In this document: positions 7,277 through 15,727 of the stretch, one piece after another
How positions within the stretch are numbered: position 1 is the first letter of the stretch
Layout of the letters: each line of letters starts with the position of its first letter
The notes under the pieces: model-generated
Told to the model about the DNA's origin: nothing
The model's input: the letters and a program-made list of their open reading frames with translations, nothing else
Databases searched by the model: none
Made by a program: the position numbers and the translations under genes
Assembly: GCA_949298535.1 (NCBI GenBank)
Contig: CASFXA010000061.1
Coordinates: 1-40,956 of the forward strand
Source of the DNA: an uncultured Oscillospiraceae bacterium
Lineage (GTDB): Bacteria; Bacillota; Clostridia; Oscillospirales; Ruminococcaceae
Reading direction: 5' to 3'
Length of the DNA: 40,956 nucleotides

Positions 7277-8248
7277 ATGAAAGCGGAGCATATTGAACAG
7301 TACAAGAAAGCGGTAGCCGCTGTCGGCGCCAAAAAGATCAAGAATATCTATCTGGTAGCCTGCGGCGGTTCCAAGGCTTTTATGAATCCTTCCCAGTATA
7401 TCTTTGACCTGGAGACGGATGTTCCTGCGGCGGTTTATTCCTCCAATGAGTTTGTCCATCGCTGCCCCAAGGGCCTGGGCGAAGGCAGCGTAGTGATTAC
7501 CTGCTCTCATTCTGGCAATACTCCTGAAACCGTTAGAGCGACTTCCCTTGCTCGGGAGAAAGGCGCTTTGACCATCGCTTTTTCCAATCTGGTGGATTCT
7601 CCCCTGTGGAAAGCTGCGGAGTATCCCATCCATTATGATTGGACTGGCTGTGATTTCGCTGACAGCCGTTATGGCATGATCTATGCTGTTACCTTTGGTA
7701 TCCTCAATGTTTTGGCTCCCTGCGAGAAATATGAGAAGGCCATCGCCACTCTGGACGTTCTCCAGGCCTGCATTGACCGCGCCAAGGAGCTTCACAGCGT
7801 CCGGGCCAACAAGTTCGGCAAGGACCACAAGAGAGACAGCCTGATCTACACCATGGCCAGCGGCAGCAACTATGGCAGCGCCTATTCCTTTGCCATCTGC
7901 CTGCTGATGGAAATGTCTTGGGTTAACTCCAATTCCATCCATTCCGGCGAGTATTTCCATGGTCCCTTTGAGTGCACCGATTATGATGTGCCTTTCCTGC
8001 TGCTCAAGGGCATCGACCAGTGCCGTCCTTTGGATGAGCGCGCTGAGAACTTCTGCAAGAAGTACAGTGATCGGGTCACCGTCATTGACGCTGCTGAGTT
8101 TGACCTCCATGAGGTTCCCGAGGAGCTGAAGTGCTATTTCGCCGCTGTGGTGACCGATTATGTCCTCAGAGACTATGCTGAGGCGCTGGCCGATCACAGA
8201 GGTCATCCCCTCACTGTCCGCCGCTATATGTGGAGAATGGAGTACTGA
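7277..8248 (+). CDS. frlB: SIS-domain fructosamine-6-phosphate deglycase (FrlB/FraB-like, paralogue 2)
   Basis: 323 residues from the ATG at 7277; AAGGAG lies 12 nt upstream. An in-frame start at 7250 would lack a ribosome site. Two SIS halves: IYLVACGGSKAFMNP near residue 24, CSHSGNTPETV near 76, and the C terminus HPLTVRRYMWRMEY, strikingly like Salmonella FraB as I remember it. Residues matching FraB catalytic Glu and His are present: Glu212 in LLMEMSW and His228 in SGEYFHGPFE. It would release glucose 6-phosphate and an amino acid from the phosphorylated Amadori product made by the kinase at 2014-2841. It is the last gene of the operon, ahead of a strong terminator. The symbol denotes the family; fructose-asparagine (fraB) or fructoselysine (frlB) substrate is unresolved. 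Confidence 0.82.
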   Translation: MKAEHIEQYKKAVAAVGAKKIKNIYLVACGGSKAFMNPSQYIFDLETDVPAAVYSSNEFVHRCPKGLGEGSVVITCSHSGNTPETVRATSLAREKGALTIAFSNLVDSPLWKAAEYPIHYDWTGCDFADSRYGMIYAVTFGILNVLAPCEKYEKAIATLDVLQACIDRAKELHSVRANKFGKDHKRDSLIYTMASGSNYGSAYSFAICLLMEMSWVNSNSIHSGEYFHGPFECTDYDVPFLLLKGIDQCRPLDERAENFCKKYSDRVTVIDAAEFDLHEVPEELKCYFAAVVTDYVLRDYAEALADHRGHPLTVRRYMWRMEY

Positions 8249-8316
8249 TTTTTTTCCCTGATGGTTGACAGAGCAGAAAAACAAGCCCTTTGGACATTGT
8301 TTTTTGATTAAAACCT

Positions 8317-8369
8317 ACCCCCGCCCGCTTCAGGAGCTGCTTACCTGAAAGCGAGCGGGGGTCTTTTTG
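8317..8369 (+). terminator. Rho-independent terminator of the fructosamine operon
   Basis: ACCCCCGC and CGCTT/CAGG (from 8317) pair with CCTG, AAGCG and GCGGGGGT (to 8362), then CTTTTTGATTTT follows. A long GC-rich stem with a T run ends the unit that starts near 1969. Confidence 0.85.
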
Positions 8370-8736
8370 ATTTTGACAGACGAAAATTCTCTGTAAGTTT
8401 TGTAGAGCGCCATGAAAACGTTTGTATTGTATGGAAACAGGGATTTTCCATCCGCCTCCCTCAATGAACAAAGGATCCAGGCGCCGGGTGAAAAGCGGAT
8501 ATTGCCCGCGTTCCCGCCCCTGAAGCCTCCGGCTTTGCTCTTCCGCCCGATTTTTCAGCGTGTTTCGGAGATGGAACGGGCTTCCGGCAAGGCTGACAAC
8601 GCAGCTTTCCTCCCCGGCCAAGGGAAAAACGCCGCTGGAGGCAGGTCCGGCTTGGGAAAACGGTGATGCGCCTGGTCCGCAGAGGGTATCAGCTGAGAGG
8701 GGAAACCGGGATCTCCGGGTTCCGGGAAAAGCGGCC
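8370..8736. other. Intergenic stretch with no recognised gene
   Basis: About 370 bp between the terminator and the next promoter. It is GC-rich with several local complementary patches (for example ACCGG...CCGGGT around 8705-8720). No frame on either strand shows a recognisable protein or ribosome site, and I cannot match a known riboswitch. Confidence 0.4.
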
Positions 8737-8766
8737 TTGTGTAGAATGGAAGGAAAATGGTATAAT
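8737..8766 (+). promoter_or_regulatory. Extended -10 promoter for the M29-like/GH42 pair
   Basis: TTGTGT (8737-8742), 18-bp spacer, then TATAAT (8761-8766) preceded by TGG, an extended -10. Transcription would start near 8773 and enter the M29-like gene after a leader of about 55 nt. Confidence 0.65.
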
Positions 8767-8827
8767 CGGGCTGAAAGGTGAAAATTTTGAAGAATCCCCC
8801 AGCGGACAGGCATACAAGGAGGAAAGA

Positions 8828-9796
8828 ATGGAAAATATGTACTTATCCCGCGGCGCTGCCAAAGTGGTGGAGGTGTGTGCCGGGGTACAGGCAGGAGAGC
8901 AGGTGTTGGTCATCACCGAACAGTCCCGGATGTCCATTGCCCAGGCGCTGGCGTCCCAGGTCTATCGAGTGGGCGGGGAGCCGGTGCTTTGCGTAATGGA
9001 GCCCCGCCGGCAGGATGGCCAGGAACCTCCCCGGCCCATTGCGGAAGCCATGAAAGGAAGCGATGTTTTTCTGTCTGTGGTGGGGAGGTCCATCACCCAC
9101 ACCCACGCGGTCAAGGAGGCCATTGCTGCCGGTTCCCGTGGATTGGTGCTGACCCAGTTCACCGAAGAGATGATGATTCATGGCGGCATTGAGGGGGATT
9201 TTAAAGCCCTTAAACCGGTGTGCATCGCTATGGCTCAGGCATTGGCAGGGACGGAAAAGGTGCTGCTTACCACTCCCGGGGGCACCCATCTGGAGTATTC
9301 TGCCCGGGGACGCAGGGGCAATCATCTGTACTGTATGGTGGAGAAAGGACAATTTTCCACATTGCCCACGGTGGAGGCCAATGTCTCGCCGGTGGAAGGA
9401 TCGGCCAATGGGATCATTGTGGCAGATGGCAGCATCCCCTATATTGGAATCGGCGTGCTGGAACAGCCGGTGATTCTCCAGGTGAAAGAGGGCAGGATCA
9501 TCCATATCGAAGGAGGCCGCCAGGCTAAAATGCTGGCGGAGGATTTGGCTGCCAAAAATGATCCCCAGGTCTACAATGTGGCGGAGCATGGGGTGGGTTT
9601 GAATCCCTGCTGCCATTTCTGCGGTTTTATGCTGGAGGATGAAGGGGTATACGGATCCTGCCATATCGGGATCGGCACCAGCATCACCCTGGGAGGAAAG
9701 GTGAAGGCCAGCTGCCATTACGATGTCATTATGAAAAACGGCACCATTGTGGCAGATGGCAGAACGCTGATGGAGAATGGAAAGGTACTCCTGTAA
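8828..9796 (+). CDS. M29 aminopeptidase / NicX-like metalloprotein
   Basis: 322 residues from the ATG at 8828, just after AAGGAGGAAAG. Longer in-frame starts (from 8663) precede the promoter -10 and are rejected. The C-terminal half has the metal-ligand pattern of the M29 leucyl aminopeptidase/2,5-dihydroxypyridine dioxygenase fold: Glu190 in PVEGSANG, Glu253 in AEHGVGLNP, His279 in GSCHIGIG and His297-x-Asp299 in CHYDV. Peptidases of this family remove N-terminal residues; relatives are Fe(II) ring-cleaving dioxygenases. The N-terminal half is shorter than classic M29 enzymes (about 370-410 residues). It is followed after 32 bp by a GH42 gene, so the two are probably co-transcribed. Fold assignment is moderate; substrate unknown. 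Confidence 0.65.
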   Translation: MENMYLSRGAAKVVEVCAGVQAGEQVLVITEQSRMSIAQALASQVYRVGGEPVLCVMEPRRQDGQEPPRPIAEAMKGSDVFLSVVGRSITHTHAVKEAIAAGSRGLVLTQFTEEMMIHGGIEGDFKALKPVCIAMAQALAGTEKVLLTTPGGTHLEYSARGRRGNHLYCMVEKGQFSTLPTVEANVSPVEGSANGIIVADGSIPYIGIGVLEQPVILQVKEGRIIHIEGGRQAKMLAEDLAAKNDPQVYNVAEHGVGLNPCCHFCGFMLEDEGVYGSCHIGIGTSITLGGKVKASCHYDVIMKNGTIVADGRTLMENGKVLL

Positions 9797-9828
9797 CAGG
9801 TCAGGAGGCAGGGAAAGGAGCAGCAAGA

Positions 9829-11772
9829 ATGTTGTTGGGCGTGGATTATTATCCGGAGCAGTGGGCTCCTTCCATGTTGGAGGAGGATCTGGAACGGATC
9901 TGCCAATTGGGATGCAATGTCATCCGTGTGGGTGAATTTGCCTGGGAGCTGATGGAGCCGGAGGAGGGGAGGTATGACTTTTCCTTTTTCGATCATGTTA
10001 TTGCGAGAGCCAAAGCGAAGGGATTGCAGGTGATTTTCGGCACTCCCACTGCCACGCCGCCCGCCTGGCTGGTTGCCCGTTGGCCCGAGATGCTGTCCCG
10101 TTTCCAGGATGGCAGTCCCAGAGCCTTCGGCGGACGCCATGTCTGCTGCTACAGCAGCGCTGTTTATCGGGAATATTGCCGGCGGATCGTTACCAAACTG
10201 GCGGAGCATTATCGGGAAGAGGAGGCCATTATCGCCTGGCAGCTGGACAATGAGCTGGGCCATGAGGACAGCGATATTTGCTGGTGTGATCACTGCCTCA
10301 GCAGGTTCCGCCAATGGGTGAAGGACCGTTTTGACGGGGACATCCAGCGCCTCAACCAGCGGTGGGGCACCGTTTTTTGGGGGCAGCAGTACAGTGATTT
10401 CCAGCAGATCCCCTTGCCCGCCCCCACCATCACCACCCATAATCCCGCTTTGCGCCTGGATTGGGAGCGGTTTCGGGCATTTTTGCTCCGGGATTTTCTG
10501 AAGGAGCAGGCTCAGCTGATCCGGCGGGTGATTTCCGGGGCGCGGATCATCCATGATTTTCCCGGAGGCGGTTTGGATAAGCACGCCGATTATGCCGCCA
10601 TGGCCAATGTGCTGGATCAGGCAGCCTACAACAACTATCCCGTATGGGGCGGTCAGAAGGAGCCTTTGCCTCCCAGCGAAATCGCCTTTGGCCTGGACTA
10701 TATCCGGGGCCTGCGGCGGGAAAATTTTCTCATTACCGAGGCCATCATGGGCGCTCAGGGTCATGACATTACCGGCTATCTGCCCCGTCCGGGGCAGGGA
10801 CGGCTGTGGAGCTGGCAGGGTATGGTCAGAGGCTGCGAGGGGCTATTATATTTCCGCTATCGGGGAGCGCTGACGGGAGCAGAACAGTTCTGCTACGGTT
10901 TGCTGGATCCGGACAATATTCCCCGGCAGCGTTTTTTTGAAGCGCAGCGTTTTTTCCGGGAGGTCACGGCTTACGAAGATGTCCTTTCCACGCCGGTGGA
11001 CAGCGATGTCTGTATCCTCTATGATTTTGATTCCCTTGCTTCCTTCCGGATTCAGCGGCAAAGCCTGCTGCTGGATTGCCAGCGGGAGATGAAAGAGATT
11101 CATGGAGCCTTTTTCCGGAGCAATCAGATGGTGGATGTGATTCCCGCCGGGGAAGATTTTTCCGGCTACAAGGTGGTGGTAGTGCCCAACATGATCGTTA
11201 CCGACCAGAAGTTTCTGGCGCGTTTGAAGGATTATGTGGCGGCGGGAGGCTGCGCCGTGGTCACCTACCGCACTTCGGTGAAGGATCGGGATAACAACCT
11301 GGTGTTTGGAAAGACCTTGCCGGTGGACTGCGGCGATCTGCTGGGGATCACGGTGGAAGGAACCGAAAGCGTTCAGGAATACCGCAGCATTCCCCTGCGC
11401 GCCAAAGAGGGACGGGCAGGGACCGGAGGAGTATTCCGGGATATGCTCAAACCGGCGGAAGCGCAGCCCCTTTATTGGTATGACGATCCTTTTTACCGGG
11501 ATTATGCCGCTGTCACGGTGAACCAATGGGGCGGGGGCCGGGCTTATTATCTGGGCACCTCCCTGGACCGTCAGCTGCTGGAAGGGGTACTGAAAGAGGC
11601 AATGGCTTTTAAAGGGTTGACGCCTCTGGAAACGCCGGAGGGGGTAGAGGTGGTCACACGCCGGCGGGAAGGCAGAAAGGTGCGATTTTTGCTGAACCAC
11701 AATGACCACCCGGTTTCGGCGCTGGGATGCCGGCTGGAAGCCTTTGGGGTAGCGATGGAGGAGCTTTTGTAA
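9829..11772 (+). CDS. GH42 family beta-galactosidase
   Basis: 647 residues, the usual length for GH42. It starts with GVDYYPEQW, the family hallmark. The acid/base Glu142 is seen in WQLDNELG and the likely nucleophile Glu304 in LITEAIMG. Cysteines 151, 153 and 156 (CWCDHC) plus Cys106/107 match the zinc site of many GH42 enzymes. After the TIM barrel come a trimerisation region (about 390-590, GYKVVVVPNMIV) and a short beta domain. There is no signal peptide, so it acts in the cytoplasm on imported beta-galactosides such as plant or host oligosaccharides. It is second in a pair with the M29-like gene, with a terminator following. No transporter is linked directly. Confidence 0.93.
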   Translation: MLLGVDYYPEQWAPSMLEEDLERICQLGCNVIRVGEFAWELMEPEEGRYDFSFFDHVIARAKAKGLQVIFGTPTATPPAWLVARWPEMLSRFQDGSPRAFGGRHVCCYSSAVYREYCRRIVTKLAEHYREEEAIIAWQLDNELGHEDSDICWCDHCLSRFRQWVKDRFDGDIQRLNQRWGTVFWGQQYSDFQQIPLPAPTITTHNPALRLDWERFRAFLLRDFLKEQAQLIRRVISGARIIHDFPGGGLDKHADYAAMANVLDQAAYNNYPVWGGQKEPLPPSEIAFGLDYIRGLRRENFLITEAIMGAQGHDITGYLPRPGQGRLWSWQGMVRGCEGLLYFRYRGALTGAEQFCYGLLDPDNIPRQRFFEAQRFFREVTAYEDVLSTPVDSDVCILYDFDSLASFRIQRQSLLLDCQREMKEIHGAFFRSNQMVDVIPAGEDFSGYKVVVVPNMIVTDQKFLARLKDYVAAGGCAVVTYRTSVKDRDNNLVFGKTLPVDCGDLLGITVEGTESVQEYRSIPLRAKEGRAGTGGVFRDMLKPAEAQPLYWYDDPFYRDYAAVTVNQWGGGRAYYLGTSLDRQLLEGVLKEAMAFKGLTPLETPEGVEVVTRRREGRKVRFLLNHNDHPVSALGCRLEAFGVAMEELL

Positions 11773-11795
11773 CCTTCTTTGCCCCCCGGCAAAAG

Positions 11796-11847
11796 AAAAA
11801 CAACCGCCCGTTCCCTCCGGGAAGAGGAGACGGAGGCGGCTGTTTTT
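11796..11847 (+). terminator. Rho-independent terminator after the GH42 gene
   Basis: AAAAACAACCGCC (11796-11808) pairs with GGCGGCTGTTTTT (11835-11847) with one mismatch; inner CCCTCCGGG adds structure. The T run is in the 3' arm, and the matching A run makes it work on either strand. Confidence 0.75.
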
Positions 11848-11935
11848 GCCTGCGTTTGAAAGAAAAAGCTGCGGACCCATCCCGAAGGGGTGGACGCAGG
11901 AAAAAGAATTCCCATGGGAGAGGAAGGAGTTTTTT

Positions 11936-12595
11936 ATGCGCTATTCCCATCTGCTTTTTGATCTGGATGGCACCATCACCGATCCCAAGATCGGCATTAC
12001 CACCTGCGTTCAGTACGCCCTGGACAGTTTTGGTATCCACGAAACAGACCTGGATCGGTTGGAACCCTTCATTGGCCCCCCGCTGAAAAACAGCTTTATG
12101 GACTTTTACGGTTTCGGGGAGGAACAGGCCCAGAGGGCGGTGGAGAAGTATCGGGAGAGGTTTTCCGCGGTGGGTTTGTATGAAAATGAGTTGTATCCAG
12201 GCATGGATCTGCTGCTGCGGGATTTGAAAGAAGCAGGGATTCTTTTGGCCATCGCCTCCAGCAAACCCACAGTTTTTGTGGAGAAGATTCTGGATCATTT
12301 CGGAATCAGGACCTATTTCCAGGTGGTGGTGGGCAGCGAGCTGTCCGGGGCCCGGGTGGAAAAGGAGGAAGTGGTGAAGGAAGCCCTGGCGCAGCTGTTG
12401 GAGAGGCCGGAGGATCGGAAAACCACCGCCATGATCGGAGACCGGAAATTCGACATTCTGGGAGGAAAGCGCCTGGGGCTTCACCAGATCGGCGTGGCGT
12501 ATGGATATGCCCAGCCGGGGGAATTGGAAGAAGCGGGAGCGGAAATCATCGTTGCAACTGTGGCACAGCTGCGTCAGGTGCTGTTGGGAGAATAA
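11936..12595 (+). CDS. HAD-superfamily phosphatase (Gph/PgmB-like, subfamily IA)
   Basis: 219 residues from the ATG at 11936, with AAGGAG about 8 nt upstream. An in-frame ATG at 11846 would start inside the preceding terminator and is rejected. HAD motif I is FDLDGT with nucleophile Asp9; motif II Ser lies in AIASSKPT; motif IV is GDRKFD near the C terminus. The alpha-helical cap between motifs I and II marks subfamily IA, as in phosphoglycolate phosphatase. It hydrolyses small phosphate esters; which one is not readable. It has no obvious own promoter, lies after a terminator and faces the amidase gene on the other strand. Confidence 0.85.
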   Translation: MRYSHLLFDLDGTITDPKIGITTCVQYALDSFGIHETDLDRLEPFIGPPLKNSFMDFYGFGEEQAQRAVEKYRERFSAVGLYENELYPGMDLLLRDLKEAGILLAIASSKPTVFVEKILDHFGIRTYFQVVVGSELSGARVEKEEVVKEALAQLLERPEDRKTTAMIGDRKFDILGGKRLGLHQIGVAYGYAQPGELEEAGAEIIVATVAQLRQVLLGE

Positions 12596-12603
12596 AATTG
12601 CAA

Positions 12604-12629
12604 AGCCGCTGAAGACGGTTCAGCCGGCT
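12604..12629. terminator. Short hairpin between convergent genes
   Basis: AGCCGCTGAA (12604-12613) pairs with TTCAG and CGGCT (12619-12629) with one bulged C. It overlaps the last codons of the minus-strand amidase gene. It lacks a T run, so it is at best a weak terminator. Confidence 0.4.
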
Positions 12630-13495
12630 GTGATGGGGCGATAGCAGTGGGGGCGGCGATCCCGGTAGAGTCCCCAGTCCAGCCGGAGGCGGGCGGCGGC
12701 ATCCAGATCCAGGGTGGCCAGCAGAATCTCCTCCTGGTCCCGGGAGGCGGCGGCGATCACTTCCCCTGTGGGATCGGTGATAAAGGAGGAGCCATAAAAC
12801 AGCAGCTGGGATGCCTGGCCTCCGTTGTCCGCCGTGGGGAAGATTTCCTCCAGCCCGACACGGTTGGCAGCCACAACCGGGAGAATATTGGCGGCGGCAT
12901 GGCCCTGCATAACCCGGCGCCAATGAGGCATACTGTCCCGCTGCAGGATGGGTTCGCTGCCAATGGCAGTGGGGAACAGCAGGATTTCCGCTCCCATCAG
13001 CGCCAGACACCGGGCTGTTTCCGGAAACCACTGGTCCCAGCAAATGCCTACTCCCACCCGTCCAAAGGGGGTTTGCCACACCTGAAATCCGGTGTTCCCA
13101 GGGGAGAAATAGAATTTTTCCTGATAATAGTGATCGTCCGGGATGTGAGTTTTGCGATAGATGCCCAGCAGGGTCCCGTGATCCACCATCGCCACGGAAT
13201 TGAACAGCTGGTTGCCCTGCCGCTCATAAAAGCTCACCGGTATCGTCACGCCCAGCTCCCGGGTCAGAGACATCATCCGTTTCACCGCGGGATTTTCCTC
13301 CGCCGGCAGCGCCAGGTCATAGGAGCGATAATTCCGCTCCTGGCAAAAGTAGGGACCTTCAAACAGTTCCGGCAGCAGGATGATCTGCCCTCCCTGAGCG
13401 GCGGCTTGGCGCGCCAGTTTTTCCGCCCGGTCCAGATTCTCTTCCCGGGATGGGGAGCAGGCCATCTGAATCGCGGCAACAGCAACCTTTTTCAT
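12620..13495 (-). CDS. aguB: N-carbamoylputrescine amidase
   Basis: 291 residues, the usual length. It is a nitrilase-superfamily enzyme that turns N-carbamoylputrescine into putrescine, CO2 and ammonia, the last step of the agmatine route to polyamines. The catalytic triad is visible: Glu43 in LLPELFEGPYF, Lys115 in YRKTHIPDDHYYQEKFYF and Cys152 in GICWDQWFPE. The long stretches around Lys and Cys are hallmarks of the AguB clade rather than other nitrilases. ATG start with AGGAGG upstream. Agmatine deiminase is not in the window, so the partner gene is elsewhere. It is transcribed alone from a promoter near 13620. Confidence 0.92.
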   Translation of the reverse strand: MKKVAVAAIQMACSPSREENLDRAEKLARQAAAQGGQIILLPELFEGPYFCQERNYRSYDLALPAEENPAVKRMMSLTRELGVTIPVSFYERQGNQLFNSVAMVDHGTLLGIYRKTHIPDDHYYQEKFYFSPGNTGFQVWQTPFGRVGVGICWDQWFPETARCLALMGAEILLFPTAIGSEPILQRDSMPHWRRVMQGHAAANILPVVAANRVGLEEIFPTADNGGQASQLLFYGSSFITDPTGEVIAAASRDQEEILLATLDLDAAARLRLDWGLYRDRRPHCYRPITAG

Positions 13496-13588
13496 GGATC
13501 TTCCTCCTGTATTTGGGACCTGCTACAGAGTCCCGCGGGATTTTTTTGGTTCAAGTCCTCCGCCTTTGATCCGGCGGGAAGGACGGCC

Positions 13589-13625
13589 AAGGAAAACGCT
13601 CCGTTTTCCTTCCGGGCTTATTGTA
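13589..13625 (-). promoter_or_regulatory. Promoter and leader hairpin of aguB
   Basis: On the minus strand TATGGTACAAT gives an extended -10 (TACAAT, complement of 13620-13625); the -35 is weak. Just downstream, AAGGAAAACG and CGTTTTCCTT (13589-13598 and 13602-13611) form a 10-bp hairpin at the start of the transcript. It may stabilise the roughly 120-nt leader. Confidence 0.5.
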
Positions 13626-13810
13626 CCATACCGGCGGATAAAAAGAAAAGGCAGCAGAAGTTTTCTTCGGTTGGCGCCATGGAGGCTGAACAGGTTCGGT
13701 CTCAGGCAGGGAAAAGAGAAGGAAGTTGAGCGATTCCGGAATTTTGTGACCCCAAAAGGGATGAAAACTGGATCAAAGCAGGAAAGATCCGGGATTTTTT
13801 GCGAAAAGTC

Positions 13811-13839
13811 TTGCATCTATGAGGAAAATATGATAGTAT
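13811..13839 (+). promoter_or_regulatory. Promoter of the rimP-nusA-infB operon
   Basis: TTGCAT (13811-13816), 17-bp spacer, TAGTAT (13834-13839). Transcription would start near 13846, giving a leader of about 120 nt with the hairpin at 13865-13888. The stretch 13626-13810 upstream holds nothing else I can identify. Confidence 0.55.
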
Positions 13840-13864
13840 ACATAACAGTATAGGAGTTTAGTTA

Positions 13865-13888
13865 AAAGAGTGGGGCCACCCGCTCTTT
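13865..13888 (+). promoter_or_regulatory. rimP leader hairpin (possible attenuator)
   Basis: AAAGAGTGGG (13865-13874) pairs with CCCGCTCTTT (13879-13888), one G-T wobble, loop GCCA. Further T-rich runs follow (GGGGTTTTTTACTTTTTT at about 13900-13917). A hairpin of this form often precedes rimP (ylxS) in Firmicutes in my recollection. It could be a partial terminator or a protein-binding site for feedback on the operon. Confidence 0.55.
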
Positions 13889-13964
13889 CCTTTATGTATG
13901 GGGTTTTTTACTTTTTTGCAGGGAAAAAAGCTGCCTCAGGAACAAAACAGGAGGGAAAAGAATT

Positions 13965-14435
13965 TTGGCGGAAGGAAAGAAAAGTACGGTTCAGATTGCT
14001 GGAGAGTTGGCGGAGCCGGTACTCAATCAGATGGGGCTGACGCTGTGGGACGTCACCTTCGCGAAGGAGGGAAGCGTCTGGGTGCTGCGGTATCTGGTGG
14101 ATAAAGAGGGCGGCATCAACATCAACGAATGTGAGGAGTTCAGCCGGGCGGTGGAAGAACGACTGGACGCGGCGGATCCCATCCAGCAAAGCTACACCCT
14201 GGAGGTTTCCTCCCCTGGTGTGGAGCGGGAGCTGACCCGGGATTGGCATTATGAGGCTCTGATGGGTCAATTGCTGACGGTGCGGCTGATTCGCCCGGTA
14301 GAAGGTGTGCGGGACTTTGTGGGCGTCCTCACCGGTTACCGGGACGGGGAGATCACCCTGCTGCTGGAGGAGGATCTGGAGATGACCTTCCACAGATCGG
14401 AAACGGCCTATGTCCGGCAGTATTTTGAATTCTGA
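13965..14435 (+). CDS. rimP: Ribosome maturation factor RimP
   Basis: 156 residues from a TTG start at 13965 with AGGAGGG 9 nt upstream. RimP helps assemble the 30S subunit. Seen: the N-terminal half with GLTLWDVTFAKEGSVWVLRYLVDKEGGINI and the very conserved ECEEFSRAVEERLDAADPI...YTLEVSSPGVERELTR stretch, then the small Sm-like C-terminal domain ending at YVRQYFEF. It heads the operon, as in most Firmicutes, with nusA about 100 bp downstream. Confidence 0.95.
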   Translation: MAEGKKSTVQIAGELAEPVLNQMGLTLWDVTFAKEGSVWVLRYLVDKEGGININECEEFSRAVEERLDAADPIQQSYTLEVSSPGVERELTRDWHYEALMGQLLTVRLIRPVEGVRDFVGVLTGYRDGEITLLLEEDLEMTFHRSETAYVRQYFEF

Positions 14436-14540
14436 CCTTCCGGTCCGTATGATTTTGCACAAAAGGAACATCCTGTTATTTTATCAGTGAACAATGAAAT
14501 ACGCAATTACGGAGACCATGACAGTAAGGAGAAAAAGGAA

Positions 14541-15644
14541 ATGAACCAGGAGTTTTTTGACGCCCTGTATCTGATGGAGAAGGAAAAGGGCATCCCGGCG
14601 GAGTATCTGGTGGAAAAGATCAAGGTGGCCATTGGCATCGCGGTCAAAAAAGACCCGGCGGGCAGCGAAGACAATATTGTGGAGATCGACCCCGCCACCA
14701 AGAAGTTCTATGTGGCCATGCGCAAGACGGTGGTGGAGGAGATCGAGGATCCCTACACCGAAATCGTTCTGGCGGAAGCGCAAAAATACAATAAGATGGC
14801 CAAGGTGGGAGACGTCATTGAAATCCCCCTGGAGCCCAAGAAGTTTGGCCGTATTGCCGCCCAGTCTGCCAAGCACGTCATCCGGCAGGGCATCCGGGAG
14901 GCGGAAAAGGGATTGCTGCTGAAGGAATATCAGAGCCGGCAGCATGACATTGTCACCGCCACCGTCCTGAAATCCGATCCCAAACGGGGCAGCGTCACCC
15001 TGGAGATCGGCAATTCCGAAGCCTTGCTGCCCAAGAGCGAGCAGGTGCCCACCGAGGAGCTGCGGGATGGCCAGAAGGTTCGGGTTTATGTGGTGGACGT
15101 CCAAAACGGCGAAAAAGGTCCCCGCCTGATGATTTCCCGGACCCATCCCGGTCTGGTGAAGCGTCTGTTTGAGATGCAGGTGCCGGAGATTTACGACGGC
15201 GTGGTGGAGATCCGGGCCATTTCCAGAGAGGCGGGCAGCCGCAGCAAGCTGGCGGTGTACAGCCGGGACGAGAATGTGGATCCTGTGGGCGCCTGCATTG
15301 GCCCCAAGGGCTCCCGTGTTTCCAGCATCGTGGAAGAGCTGGGCGGCGAGAAGATCGACGTCATCAAGTACAGCGAGGACCCTGCCGAGTTCATCTCCGC
15401 GGCTCTTTCTCCGGCCAATGTGCTGGCGGTGGAGATTGTGGATGAGGCCCTCAAGAGCTGCAGGGTGACAGTGCCGGATCATCAGTTGAGCCTGGCCATC
15501 GGCAATAAGGGACAGAACGCCCGTCTGGCAGCGAAACTCACCGGCTGGAAGATTGATATTCGCCCTGAGAGCGGTTTCTACGGCGAGGATGAGGAGGATC
15601 ATCATTCCACCGCTGCGGCCAAGGCCGAAGAGGCGGACCAGTGA
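14541..15644 (+). CDS. nusA: Transcription termination/antitermination factor NusA
   Basis: 367 residues from the ATG at 14541, preceded by AAGGAG; an in-frame GTG at 14487 lacks support and would add 18 unlike residues. The N-terminal RNA-polymerase-binding domain begins [17 protein letters not shown]. The S1 domain follows at about 133-200. KH1 contains [11 protein letters not shown] at about 250-260 and KH2 [13 protein letters not shown] at about 318-330. It lacks the acidic repeats of proteobacterial NusA, as normal in Firmicutes. It modulates pausing and termination. Confidence 0.97.
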   Translation: MNQEFFDALYLMEKEKGIPAEYLVEKIKVAIGIAVKKDPAGSEDNIVEIDPATKKFYVAMRKTVVEEIEDPYTEIVLAEAQKYNKMAKVGDVIEIPLEPKKFGRIAAQSAKHVIRQGIREAEKGLLLKEYQSRQHDIVTATVLKSDPKRGSVTLEIGNSEALLPKSEQVPTEELRDGQKVRVYVVDVQNGEKGPRLMISRTHPGLVKRLFEMQVPEIYDGVVEIRAISREAGSRSKLAVYSRDENVDPVGACIGPKGSRVSSIVEELGGEKIDVIKYSEDPAEFISAALSPANVLAVEIVDEALKSCRVTVPDHQLSLAIGNKGQNARLAAKLTGWKIDIRPESGFYGEDEEDHHSTAAAKAEEADQ

Positions 15645-15727
15645 GTCTGTAGTCAGCCGTTCCGGATCCCCCTTCTGTTTCCACCGGTACGGCTTTTCAA
15701 TACATTTGCTGACATTGGAGGATAAGG

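Noticed and set aside
8640-8740. Possible riboswitch (CTGAGAGGGG and GGGAAAACGGTG motifs)
   Set aside because: The first string recalls part of a TPP riboswitch and the second part of a cobalamin riboswitch, but the remaining conserved cores are absent and downstream genes have no link to either vitamin.
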